Assembly: GCF_030272615.1 (NCBI RefSeq)
Contig: NC_081414.1
Coordinates: 520,800,185-520,864,184, forward strand
DNA length: 64,000 nt
Reading direction: 5' to 3'
Origin: Cryptomeria japonica
Taxonomy: Eukaryota > Streptophyta > Pinopsida > Cupressales > Cupressaceae
Each line of letters starts with the position of its first letter. Position 1 is the stretch's first letter. Below the pieces are notes generated by a model. The model had not been told where the DNA came from. It saw nothing but the letters and a program-made list of their open reading frames with translations, and did no database searches. This document shows, piece after piece, positions 32,378 through 43,926 of this stretch. The position numbers and the translations under genes are program-made.

Positions 32378-33610
32378 TGTAAAGCGGAAAATCGCGATCG
32401 AACCCTAGTTGCTCTCCCCTCTTCCAACTCCAAGGAGAGAGAAGGGAGATTCACTCTAGGGTTGATGGTTTTCACTTAGGGGAGAGACTTTACATTCAAA
32501 AGAGGGGTTGAAAACCCACAAGATCCAATCCCACGCAATGCAAGATTGGATGCTAAATGAGTTTCAAGGGTTATGACAGCAAGGCTACCCTCTTTTGTAA
32601 AGAATGTGCATAGAAGAATTAAGCTAGGAATGCATAGAAAGTGAGAAAGATTCACTTATAAACTGAGATAGGAATACAGTATGAAGCTGCGGACCTGGAA
32701 TTAGCAGTAAAATGTCGATACGGCGCTGTCCTGTAAATTTGAGCGAAAGTTGTCAGGACGATGGCGTCCGAGCGCCACGGTCCTCCGAAAAATCCGCGAA
32801 ACGAAGGGGGATCTGTTCGTCTCTGCACAAGGATTCTAGATCTTCAATTTCAGCCGCGTACCTGCAACCTACACACAGAAAAGTGAAGACGATTGGGGGG
32901 TTAGGGATTAGGGGTTTGCCTTTAGGTCAAACCCCGGTTTTGGAATTAACCAAGAAATGAGCAATGCTGTAAATGTAAATGTCTGTAATGTAAAACAAGT
33001 ACTAATACCTTGTTGTAAGGATGTTTGTATCCTTATGTGCGAAGGTATAGATGTTGTATGTTGTATGTTGTAGTAGTATGTTGTAAGTGATCTCCTCTTC
33101 AATGGTTGAATCCTTGTCTTGAATGCAACACAGCCTTGAATGGAGACTTGAAATGATCAATTGCTTGAAAAAATGCTTGAATGCTTGAATGCTTGAGTAT
33201 AGTTTCCACGCTTTTTCCATCATATCGAATGAAAGAGGAAAATGTAGTTTATATACTTGTCAATTAGGGCTGACAGACTGATTTTCCCGACCTTAGGCCG
33301 ACCAGGAAAGATAATTTTCCAATTTGTAAACATAAAGACCCGAAGTCCAAAAGAGACCGGGCCCAAAATAGGGTCCTGGAGGACCAGGGCGCTAGGCGCC
33401 ATGGTCCTGGAGGACCAGGGCGCTGGGCGCTCTGGTCCCACCTACCGGGACAGCAAGGTGCAAAGGAGGTTCAGGCCAGGGTGCAAGAAAATGCAGTTTT
33501 CAGTGTCATAATCAAGTTTCGGGGTCTCCATTCAGGTTGCGTGTTGCGTCGCCATCGTGAAGACCCAAATGCGGTCGAAATTGCAAGTGTCGCAATTTTA
33601 GGACGCTACA
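32378..33610 (-). repeat. 5' LTR of the TR-GAG element
   Basis: 1233 bp partner of 25876-27100. Minus-strand TATATAAA at 33248-33255. The U3 double hairpin (33379-33438) is in slightly altered form and the downstream hairpin is at 32756-32784. Differences from the other LTR are a few substitutions and small indels. Confidence 0.92.
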
Positions 33611-34348
33611 CATCTACTAATCCTTTCATTCCTTCTAAACATCCTTACACTACAAATCTCAAAGAAATTTATTATAATGCTCCCTCGCCTTCTCAATTAA
33701 AGGATTCTTATAGCAGTGGCTTTAATATAATATCAAAACAAGGTTTTAGAGGACAAGGACTTGGAAATTTTGAACAAGAAATTTGAGTCCCTATAAGCCT
33801 TCCTACACAAGTTACCACAAAAGGCCTAGGAAATGATAATAAATCTCCTATGGATGACCTACTTAGGATTCAAGACTTTACAGATCATCTCGCAAGACAA
33901 CAAGGCAATCGTGCTTGCAAAGGTGCTTCTTCTTCAAAAACTCTTTTTTGTTCATTTCATCAAACTCATGATCACCATGCTGATGATTGTCCTGATTTTC
34001 AAAATTCCATAAAAAAAACTTATCGATAGTGGTAAAGTTAAAATCATTGATGACAATCCTTCTTCTTCTAATAGCAACTCTTGTCCTCAATCTCAAAAGA
34101 ATAATCCTACACTCATTAATGATCAAAAAAAATTAGCAACTAGAATCTTTTGGAAATTGAAGTATGACAAGAATGTTGTTTTTTCTTTTGTGAAGTTTAG
34201 AAATAAACATAAAGAAGGAAATGGATATTGTTTTTTTCATCATGACGGTTCTCATTCTCTTGGAAAGTATAAAGCATTTAAGGACTTTCTTCAAGAACAA
34301 TACGATGTGCTTGTATATGTCTTTCAACAGATCTTGCTCTCTTTCTAG
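33611..34348 (+). pseudogene. Element D ORF, 3' part: G-patch-like motif and two zinc-knuckle motifs
   Basis: Directly right of the TR-GAG. The first frame reads IYYNAPSPSQLKDSYSSGFN then GFRGQGLGNFEQEI, a G-patch-like glycine pattern, and ends in TGA at 33784-33786. The same frame goes on to a knuckle CSFHQTHDHHADDC (about 33950-33991), then a one-base shift in an A run near 34014, and a second knuckle-like block CFFHHDGSHSLGKY (about 34231-34272), in which the last Cys is Tyr. The order suggests a Gag-like RNA-binding protein. No RT-type motifs follow. Confidence 0.6.
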
Positions 34349-34534
34349 GTGAAAAGGTAGTACCTTAGCACTCCTTTCACCCTCGTGTTGCTCCTCGGCC
34401 TATGACATAAGTAGTTAACTTAATTGGGGGCTCTTTTTCATTAGAGGTGGTGCTTTTTCAACTTCAAACATCTTGGGGTCGCAACATGATCCTCTTTTAT
34501 CTCTATCCAATCTCTTATCCTTTCACCATTTCCT

Positions 34535-35290
34535 TTTATGGATTGCATTATTCATAAATTGATGTCCTTTCTTGCATGGAATTATCCTTCATGCGAGCAC
34601 ATGTTTGTTCCTTAGTTGGGGCCTATTCCTTGCTTGAAACGGTACATGTTTTATGAATGATCTCTCCTTAGAGAGGTTTTGTAATTCCTCTTCTATCTCG
34701 CTCTTTCTCTTTGAAGCTATTACCTCTTCTTTTGTGTTGCATTATTCATAACGTGATGTCCTTTCTTGCACAGGGTTATCCTTCATGTGGGCACGTGATT
34801 GTTCCTTGGTTAGGATCTATTTCTTGTTTGAAACGGCACGTCTCTTATGAATAACCTCTTTAGAAGATGTGTAGTTCTTCTTCTTGTCCTCTTGCTTGGG
34901 GGGCAAGGATGGCTTTTTCGATCTCTCTCTTTCTATCTAATGTATCACTATTCCCTGTAGGGGTTTCATTTTTCATGTGTTGATATCCTTTATTGCAATG
35001 GTAAGTCTCTTATGATCAATCCCTCCTTAGCGGAATATGTGATCTTTCTTTCTTTCTCTCTCTCTCTCTCTCTTTGAAGATTACCTCTTCTTTTGAGTTG
35101 CATTTTACATATACTAATGTATTTTCTTGCATTGGATATTTATTCATGTAAGTATATTGTGCACTTGCTTATGCCTAATCTCTCCTTAGAAGATTGTGTA
35201 ATTCTTCTCATTGTCCTTACGCTTACTGGCAATGATTTATCCTCTTCTCTTCTCTCTAAGGATATACTTTTCCTTTGTTGAGTGGTGTTT
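34535..35290 (+). repeat. ~200-bp degenerate tandem repeats in the 3' region of D
   Basis: Four diverged units start near 34535, 34735, 34938 and 35100. Each has TTGCATTATTCATA-like, GATGTCCTTTCTTGCA, CTTATGAAT.A..TCTCCTTAG and GTAATTCTTCT-like blocks in the same order. A (CT)n run lies at about 35055-35075. Tandem repeats in the 3' untranslated part are a known habit of large gypsy elements such as Ogre. Confidence 0.65.
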
Positions 35291-36789
35291 GTTCATGATT
35301 TGGTGTCATTCCTTGTGTGAAGCTATTCTTTGCTCAAGGATTCTCTCTTATACACGAGGTGTAAGTCCTTGGCTACAACCTCTTCTTCATTTGGTGATGT
35401 ACATCTATCATAAACTTACCCCTTGCATTGGGTCAAAAGTGTGTCATCCTTCATCAAGAATCTCTTTCACCTAGCAATAGGAGGAAGCTATGAAATCTTG
35501 TTCTCCTTCCTTTCTTTTGGTAGAAGATGTTATGTTTGTTCAAGATACCTCCTCTTGGAGGTAGATGTCTTTTGAGGAAAGATCTCTTCTCCTCGAAGGA
35601 TCTCCTTTACACATGTTGCAAGACATCTCTTTTTCAACCATCTTATCCTTGCGTGAAGAGTATTCCCTCTCTAGGTTGGATTTATGACATTGTTGCCTAA
35701 AGGATATCTCGATGGTGTTGACGGATGGTATCTTTGTCTCTACACTTCCTTAAGACATCAACATATGTCTATGTTGACATCTTAAGGGGGCCACCCATAT
35801 CGCTCTCTTTGTATCATATTGTATTATACTTTTTGCATATCATTTTTGCATGCCTTAAATGAGGTGTTCATTCTCGGAACCAAAGTTAACAAACTCTTAG
35901 AGAAAGATGCTTCACACCCGAAACCAAATGCAACATTTGATATGTCTTAGATGAGGTTACACGTCACCGAAACCAAACCAAAGCTCTTACACGAGATGTC
36001 CTCAAAACTAGGCATGTATTTGTCATTCACCCCTTGGCATTAGCACACACATTTGCACACACAATCCCCCCTTGGCATTTGCATTTGCATTACATATCTT
36101 AAATAGGTTGAAGCACACTCGAAACAAGAGGAAACAAACTCTTATACGGGGTGCTATTCACTTGGAACCAGACACCACTTGCACACACGCATGAGGATTA
36201 GTGGAACTAGGTAAAAATAGCTAGACTATTCCTCCTCTCCTCCCCAACATGGATCACCTAATTAAAAACATCTAGGGGCGAGTAGTCCATGCCCTTTCTC
36301 ATCATTCTTCTCATGGATCACCCGAATAAACACATCTAGTGTATATGCATGCTCTCTCTTGTTCCTCTCGTGAACTTGTAGCTTTGTTATTGATAGTTCA
36401 TGGATGATGCTTGCTTTGCTCTTTTATGTGATCATTTGTGTTCGTGAGATGGCATTTTTCAAGAATGATATTAGTTGTTGAGACATTTTGATATCGAGGT
36501 CTCTTCATCTAGTTGACTTGAGGTCTTATTTTGGTCTTTAGCTTAAGTTGTGTGTCTTTTTGTGTCTTTTGTCTTTGTTTGCCTTTTTGTTTTTTGGTCT
36601 TGTTTTTGTGTGTCCTTGCATATGTTTGAGTGAGTTGAGATCCTAGGATTGGGGGCTTGGTTCCTCAAGATTAGCAATATCTTATACTCCTTGTGATTTT
36701 ATTCTACATTCCTCATCTTCATCTCTCTTTCTTCTACTTTACCGTGAGCATTTATGTGAGCTCATACTCCCGCTAAAGTGGGGGCTAAA
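35291..36789 (+). other. Non-coding 3' region and polypurine tract of element D
   Basis: No gene. Around 35850-36180 a looser repeat with CTTAAATGAGGTG...CGGAACCAAA-like blocks occurs three times. The tract GCTAAAGTGGGGGCTAAA at 36772-36789 touches the 3' LTR and is identical to that of the TR-GAG. Confidence 0.65.
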
Positions 36790-37984
36790 TATAGTGTCCT
36801 AAAAATTGCACCCTTTGCAATTTTGACCGCATTTGGGGCTCTCGCCTTAGTGTTCTCATCCTCATGCTTGATCAAGACCTATTTATGCCTCTGCCATGCA
36901 ACAATGTTCATATGATATCATTTTACCTTGTTGGGACCCCATAATCCTGGCCCGATTCGGGGTAAAACCAGGGCATGGTGCCTTAGTCCTCACTGAGACC
37001 ATGGCGCCATGCCATGGTCCTCCCAAATTGGGGCCTAATTTGGACCCTAGGCCCTATCCAAAATTTGAGCAGAAATTACTTCTCCATGTCGGCCTATATC
37101 GAAAAATTTATATGATTGACGACATGCAAGTATATGAGGTCTTCCCCTCTCATTTGGGCATAAGATCATAAGGCAATAAGGCAAGGAGAACTATAGTCAA
37201 GCAATCAAGCATTGAAGCATTCATCATCAAGCATTTCTAGAGGTCTTCAAGGTTGCATATTCTTCATTCATCAATTGTAGAGCAACTTTGCATCATTCAT
37301 CTGCAAACATGTGTGTGTGTTAGGGTTTTGTCACGTACATGTCATTTCATATAACATATGTGATTACCTTCAAGAAGCAAAGCATCATCATCAATCATTG
37401 CAGATCTGAGGTATACATTTCCATTATGTATTTCAAGTATTTGCAATATCTCATTCAAGGTTGATTCCTCAATCGAGATTTGACTTAGGCAAACCCCTAT
37501 TTCCAACCTATTTCCCTTTCATTTTGTGTGTAGGAAACATGTGCACAGTTGTACGTCTCGGAATAAGCTTCAGATATAGAGCCAGAGCAACCCTTTTTGG
37601 TGTGCGGAAAATTCGCAAGACCGTGTTGTCGCGCCATGGTCCCTGCTTTTTCAGGTCATTTTCGCAACGCAAATACGAATCAACTCATATTATTCAAATC
37701 CAAGTGCACGACAAAATCCCGAACCTGTAGCTCATTATTTTCTCAGTTTTGTCTTCAATTTCAGCACTTTACCCTAAATCAACATTTCAACTTACAAAAG
37801 AGGGGAAAACGCATCATAATCAATCAATCCACTTAATATTCAGTCCTTATCTGATTTGTGACTGAATCTACTGGATTCCTCCCTTATTTTGAATGTAAAG
37901 GAATTCCTTCCCCCAAAGCGAAAATTGATTTGGTGATTTCTCCTTCTATGTTGCAAATTACCAAATCAAATTTTCCCCTTTACA
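36790..37984 (+). repeat. 3' LTR of element D
   Basis: 1195 bp, starting TATAGTGTCCTAAAAATTGC (first G of the TG end mutated) and ending CCCTTTACA. Collinear with the 5' LTR. It carries the same GC-rich palindromes near 36996-37021 and 37618-37643. Confidence 0.9.
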
Positions 37985-38990
37985 CTAAGCAACATAGATT
38001 CCTCAAATATGGCAATGGACTTTTTCCCAACAATCTAGTGCAAACTAAAGTTGATCAAGATAAAAATAATGAGGGACATATACTCTTATCTAACAAGAAC
38101 TATAGAGTTCAAGTGCAGGGTAGGCATCAATCAACTACCACATCTAAGAAGCTACTACCTTCAAACAAGAGCAACTCAACCAAGACCAATAAGTGGTGTG
38201 AAAACAACAAGAGTAGAAATCAATCTAATGAGTCATGTAAAGAATAAGGTGCTCACAATGATGGAAGTTGGGGATGTTGATGTTATGTCCTAAAACAGAA
38301 TTAATTGATGTACAACACACTATAAAAGTATAACATCGCACAAGCAACAAACCTCTTACCTAAGGAAACTAAAGCAAAGAAACTATTCTAATCACAAAAA
38401 TGGGTCAAGGGGCAACAATTGGACTTCATAATTGATGGTAATAATACGAAGTGTCTAATCTCTTTAGAAACCATAAAGAGATTGCAACTACCAAATAGGC
38501 CTCATCCACTTCCCTACAAACTAGGGTGGCTCAACTCCTACAACATGTGAAGGTATAAAGGTGACTCTTTCAATGTCACTTCACATATTTTATTCATCTA
38601 CTTTAAGAATTAATTAGAGATGTAGTGCCAACAAACATCCAAAAAATATTTCTTAGGCATCCAGACATGCATAGTCATACATGTATGCACATCACAAACC
38701 CTCACAACATTTTTTTTCACTAGAGGCAACAAAAGATTAAATTCTATAAGTGGATTCATGATCAACACCTGCTACATTGACACTAAAGTAGATTATGCCA
38801 TACAATTACACATACTCAACATTGTGTCTCGCCTCCACCTACAAAATGACTCATTACTATTAAGAAATCTTAAACCCTAGAAACCATGTTCACTATGTAC
38901 TCTTTTATGCTCATCTACAAAGTTGTCATGAAGGGTCAACTCCCATAGCAAGCAAAATAGTTCAGTAAATAATAGCTAAAAGATAGGGTT
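37985..38990 (+). pseudogene. Gag knuckle and protease remnant of gypsy element E (3' part)
   Basis: Resumes the frame broken at 22170. Near 38194-38240 the frame reads CENNKSRNQSNESC, which keeps the C-X2-H-X4-H-X4-C spacing with both His positions changed (Asn and Gln). At about 38416-38540 a protease block reads FIIDGGNNTKCLISLETIKR then HPLPYKLGWLNSY, typical of Ty3/gypsy proteases. No RT or integrase follows, so most of pol was deleted before the right repeat of E begins. Confidence 0.55.
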
Positions 38991-39860
38991 CCACACCTTT
39001 GTCTCAACACAAGCAAAACTATCCATTCACAAGAGCGGTGCCTAATCAAATTGAATTTACCAAAGTGCCTATGCTAACACTCACATCATCCTCATGGATA
39101 TCAACAACTTTGGGTGTAGTTCAATGTTTGTTTTACACTAGAGCACCTCTTGAATGCTCTAGGGAGCACAAAGTTCAATAACCACTTTCCACAAAATGCC
39201 ACTCATGTTCCATCAACAACACATGATACTCTGCAAACATGTAAGTCTACAACATGCATGCCTCAATTAGATCTTATGTAGTTTCTACCATATCCCAAAT
39301 AGGGTCTAGCACATTTCATGGAAAAACCAAAACATCCATTTCATCACCAAACTCGTTGTATCATCATAACCATGATTTTGTAGTTTGTACGAAAAAAAAT
39401 TAACTAGACAAACAAGTTGGCACCCACAAGGCTCTCAACATACCAAGTCATATGCCTAGTCATCAAAGACATCACAAATTGGTTACAATCAACAATTGTC
39501 AGGGGATGAGAAATTAATAAGGGAAAGTGTTCCTCTTCTTAATGATTCAACTCAACTTCCCAACAACTTTTGGTCTAATTGACATTATTATTTGCAAATT
39601 ATAATACTACTTTTTAAAATTGTTTAAACATTCATAAGCAACCATTGAGCACAAGATGAATAGTCATACACCTTTCTCAAGGGTATGTTTCATGTACGAA
39701 ACAAATATTAGAATAATTATACATTATGAATGTAGTTATTTAACATTCTATTTCTCAATTATTTTGTCTATTTGATTGCTTTTGCAAACATTATAATTCA
39801 ACCAAATTCTTGTCTAGAGAGTTGTCCACTGAGATCAAACACCTAACCCTTGGATCAAAA
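38991..39860 (+). repeat. Right direct repeat / probable 3' LTR of element E
   Basis: Diverged counterpart of 20691-21490 (shared blocks listed there, in the same order and orientation). Exact ends cannot be fixed by eye. Confidence 0.48.
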
Positions 39861-39949
39861 CCAAATAATTATAAAAAAAACACTTGGAGGACCTAGGATA
39901 ATTCTCCACATAATATTGCATGTGATAATTCTTTAGCAATGATAATCAT

Positions 39950-40057
39950 AATCTTGGTATCTTCCTTATATGAGATCTAGTCACTTCCTACAGAGGACAT
40001 TGTAATCTTGGTATCTTCCTTGTATGAGATCTAGTCACTTCCTACAGAGGACATTGT
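39950..40057. repeat. 54-bp tandem duplication
   Basis: Two adjacent copies beginning AATCTTGGTATCTTCCTT (39950 and 40004) differ by one base. This is a recent local duplication beside the right end of element E. Confidence 0.9.
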
Positions 40058-41072
40058 TTATACAAATATCACTACAATCGGGTCTTTTTAGCATAACATT
40101 CAAAAATGGAACATTGTCTTTTGAAATAGAATTTGGTGTACATGAGGTTAATTCTTAATACCCCAATTTAAGACAGTTCCCTTAGATTTTGTGTATGTTA
40201 GTTTGTACTGCTCATATCATACAATCATCATTTGTAATAAGATTCTTCTTTATTGTATTGCCCATTGCAAAAGTTCACCTATGACACTATAATAGAATGG
40301 TTAAACATAAGCTCCATGAGGTTGTAATGCCCAATTTTAATAAGTATATTGGAAAAGTAAAATAGGCTTAAGAATTTTTCATGTTCACAAATACTACACA
40401 AGAAATGTTGCAATGCACACACACATGTTGTTATCTCAACAACACTATGGCAAGCACCAAAACAAGTGGACAAGACTTGCAAGTGTCACACATTAAGAGA
40501 GATATGTTATTGTCTTGGCAAGGAAGAAATGGTTATCATCTGGATGCAACACTCGACAAAGAAAAAGCATAATATGCACAAGGGGAAAAAAATCACCAAC
40601 TCAAACTACTGAAAAGACTATGCCAAACATGTGGCACTCACACCACAATGAATGACTACAAGAAGAAAGGCAACAATAAATGGTTTATTCTTTATATTCA
40701 TTAATCAAGGTGAAGAGATAAGTTAGATTCATTAATAAGAAAAACACAATTTTATATCCATACTAGTAATTAATAAATTATCTAACAACTATCATTTATT
40801 CATTACATTTGTTTAACAATTCAACTCATTAATGTCTTTCACAAGTGTAATAAACATATTAGGCACTTTTACTCATAATCCTATTCATCCAACCATTACA
40901 CAATGATGACATTACAAAGGAAAAGAAGAAATATCAAACAATCATCAACATAGATTCAATTTTTCATTTCACTAATAAACAATATCATAAAGAGAGGAGA
41001 GAAGAGTAGGATCTCATTTACATAAGACGGTTCGATCTTAAATAGACTTTAGAAAGATAGTCACCACACTCA
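40058..41072. other. Non-coding stretch
   Basis: AT-rich, no supported gene. TGTAATGCCC at 40323 looks like an LTR start but no partner terminus was found. Confidence 0.5.
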
Positions 41073-42080
41073 TGTTGAATATCCCAGACAACTAAGAGGG
41101 AGGGTCAATCAGTAGTCAATTAAAATCTTTTACTGATTCCACAAAAACCGATCCGCTAAACTAATTCTTGATTACTTAACCATAAACATATATAAGCATG
41201 AGAGAGCACGCACATGAAACACTAGATTTTACGTGAAAAACCCAAGAAGGGAAAAACCGCGGAGAATGTTAATTCTCAAGTGTAATAAACCTGTTAGGGT
41301 GACACCGGTTAAAATGATTTTTACAAAGGATGGCTCATTGCCATAATGCTCACTGCAGGTGGGCTCACTGCCTAGCTAAAACCGCCAAGAAAAGGGCTCG
41401 CTACCCAGAAGAAGAAGAAGAAGAAGAAAGAATCCACCACTGAAGCACAACTATCACAATGTTGCAATGTCGGATGAAACCTTTGGCTCACTGCCTCTGG
41501 TACCAAACAACAATAGCACACAACCTTGCACAAAATCACATCAACAAAAAAATAGATCTTTTTCAATTCACTTGCTTCTCTATTTTTCACATTACAATCA
41601 TCATCTATTTATACTAATCTCTAAAATAAGAAGTCTCCCAAGTCGGCCAAAGAATTTTCCAAGACACAATTTGAAATAGGTCTACACTAAACATTGTCAT
41701 GATGGAAAGGAATGAGAAGTGGACCACACCACAATGCACTACATCGATCAAAACAACACGTTATCAATACACCACAATCACTAGAGCAAAAAACAAAAAC
41801 ATTCAAGCTCAACCAGACCCGGAATGAAGATATCCGCAACCACGACTCTGGAGCACATCATCACGTCCTGGAGCACATCATCACGTCTCGAATCAAAAAA
41901 ACAAAGATAAAGACATGAACAACATAAATCCGAGATATCATGAACAAAACTAGAAATGTGGAGAAATGTGGAGCACTGCAAATACTGTCAATGACCATCA
42001 TCACTGAGAATACTTCTGAAGCACAACTTCTAGAGCACCAAATCAATCATTGAAACACAAAATCGGCATGTTGGCATCAA
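41073..42080 (-). repeat. Copia-type LTR, minus strand, decayed
   Basis: On the plus strand it begins TGTTGAATATCCC, then CTAAGAGGGAGGGTCAATCAG, and the inverted copia box TTTTACGTGAAAAACCC...GGGAAAAACCGCGG (41230-41263). This is the same order seen at the ends of the other minus-strand copia LTRs at 45054 and 45835. A GAA repeat lies at 41409-41429. The right boundary is a guess, near a TGTTGGCATCAATG-like block. Confidence 0.5.
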
Positions 42081-43863
42081 TGAAAACCAAACTGCCACAC
42101 CATCAACTTCACATATGCAATAGGTCATTCTCATTAAATGGTTGTGCAACCACAAACATGTGTTTACTTTCTCAACATACAAGGAGAACAATATCTATCT
42201 CAAACATATCTGTCAATATTCTTGTTTCATTTCAACATCACTAAGAGGACTAGAGCGAGGTAGAGCAATAACATATTTATGGATCTCTAATCAACATAAG
42301 CATCTATTTATTGAAAAGAGTTAAGAAGAGAATAAGCATGCATCGTGATATTGTTTCTTTCACTAAACATGGATTAGTTAGCTTCTTTCCTATACATATG
42401 AGTATGCACAAACATAGATATGTTGCATGTATGTATGGGTTCGTTCTTCACATTCAACAAACATCTTTTCATTATTCCTATATATATACAATATTCTATA
42501 GAGTAGATAAACAAGGCATGCAACTAATCTTATTTATAAAAGTGTACAACATTACAATCCTTCTAATAACATAGAAATACAGTAAGACATAATGGATACA
42601 CATTCAACACTATATTGTAATCATTTCAAGCTAAAGAAATAAATATGATATATCCTAGGAACAAGATCCATGATCATAGATCCACCCAATCACACATCTA
42701 TGAAATAAAATCATATAAACAAGAATTATGAAATTTACATAAAAAAATTATGTTCATTCAAATGGTTTTAACTTGTCTATTATTCATTTTCTCTAAAAAT
42801 GATAAGCATGAAATAGCTTACAAATTCTATTGCAAATCCATAAAATCAAACACTAATATGTTTCAACATCATCCAAATGAAGATAAAGGATGGTATTCTC
42901 CAAGGCCACTAACAAACTCTAAAAAACAATTCCAAGAAAAAGGACCAATGGAAGAGTACCCATCATCTTACCATATTGCCAAAATTAAGTGCTTATGGAT
43001 GTCCATGTCACTCTAGGCGGCCCACATGCTAATGGAATAGAAAATCATGGATCTATACACTTGGTTTATCTCAAGCATCTCACAAGGTCTCACAAGACAC
43101 TCATAAGTGACACACAAAGGTCTCATACGACACATACTTATTTCGCAAAGATTGCCCATAATCAACACCATTCGTGGTTAAACTCAAAGAAAAAGGTTTA
43201 ACAAACCTTGGACATATGGCAACATCCATCAACGAAGTCACCTACCTCCAAACAAGAACACTTACTTTATCAAGAAGCCATACCAATTTCATAGGTCGTT
43301 TTACACATTATTTGATAGCTTTATTAACAAGGCAATCACAACACAACCAATTTAAAAGCCAAATAAATCTCTATTAAGTCATTTCAAGGCATCAAGAAAC
43401 CAAACCAAGTGTAAAATCCAAATAATTATTCAATTTAAACAAAATGGATGTAGGGATATCTATTAAACCTAAATACATAAAATAAATCAAAACACACATG
43501 CTACTAAGGAAGGCATACAGAAGCCTCTTCCTATTTCACGTTTGTCAATGAACAAGGAATCAAATAAAATAAATAAACAAAGAAGAATAGTTGTCTTTAC
43601 CAATAAAGGCCACAAACATGAAGAGAAGTGAATCTCCATTTCTCTCAAGCAACTAAAGAAGTTCCACAAAACACCATGAGAAGCTCCTTTAATCCCCAAC
43701 TTCAAATCAAGAGGAAAGCCTCCATGATTCATCAAAGAGAGATCCCTTCTCAAAATTCATATTCTAAAGAATGTGGGAAGCATAACCTTCCAAAAACGAG
43801 TATCCACAAGCAACAAACAAAAATCTAAAAAGGAACAAAATTCCATGGCTCACCCAAGCTCTC
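42081..43863. other. Non-coding stretch
   Basis: AT-rich with scattered short ORFs under 90 codons, none with recognisable domains. Nothing supported. Confidence 0.5.
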
Positions 43864-43926
43864 AATGTTGGAATTATTGTCATTTATGTCAAAGTGATTG
43901 TTGGCAAGCATATTGTCAAGGGAGAT

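Larger units (their letters stand above)
25876..33610 (-). mobile_element. TR-GAG non-autonomous LTR retrotransposon, complete
   Basis: Minus-strand element of 7735 bp with LTRs 32378-33610 (5') and 25876-27100 (3') and a perfect 5-bp duplication CATCT (25871-25875 and 33611-33615). On its own strand: LTR TGTAGCGTCC...TTTACA, primer site TTTTGGTGAACCCGAC, 1.1-kb leader, one 1122-codon ORF (gag, knuckle, protease-like), 770-base 3' region, polypurine tract, LTR. No RT, RNase H or integrase is present. Intact ends and ORF and highly similar LTRs indicate a recent insertion, the youngest event in the nest. Such gag-only elements (TR-GAGs) depend on enzymes of other elements. Confidence 0.93.
22171..37984 (+). 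mobile_element. Gypsy-type LTR element D, non-autonomous, with nested insertions
   Basis: Bounded by LTRs 22171-24421 (1.19 kb after removing a nested solo LTR) and 36790-37984, and flanked by a perfect 5-bp duplication CTAAG (22166-22170 and 37985-37989). It has a primer-binding site (TTTTGGTGAACC), a long AT-rich leader, a Gag-like ORF split by the TR-GAG insertion, about 2.4 kb of non-coding 3' sequence with tandem repeats and a polypurine tract. Without its insertions the internal region is about 4.6 kb, and no RT, RNase H or integrase is visible. D therefore appears non-autonomous. Confidence 0.88.

Noticed and set aside
40323-40332. TGTAATGCCC as an LTR start pairing with GGCATTACA at 4599
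   Set aside because: They are 36 kb apart, I found no other similarity between the surroundings and no duplication.
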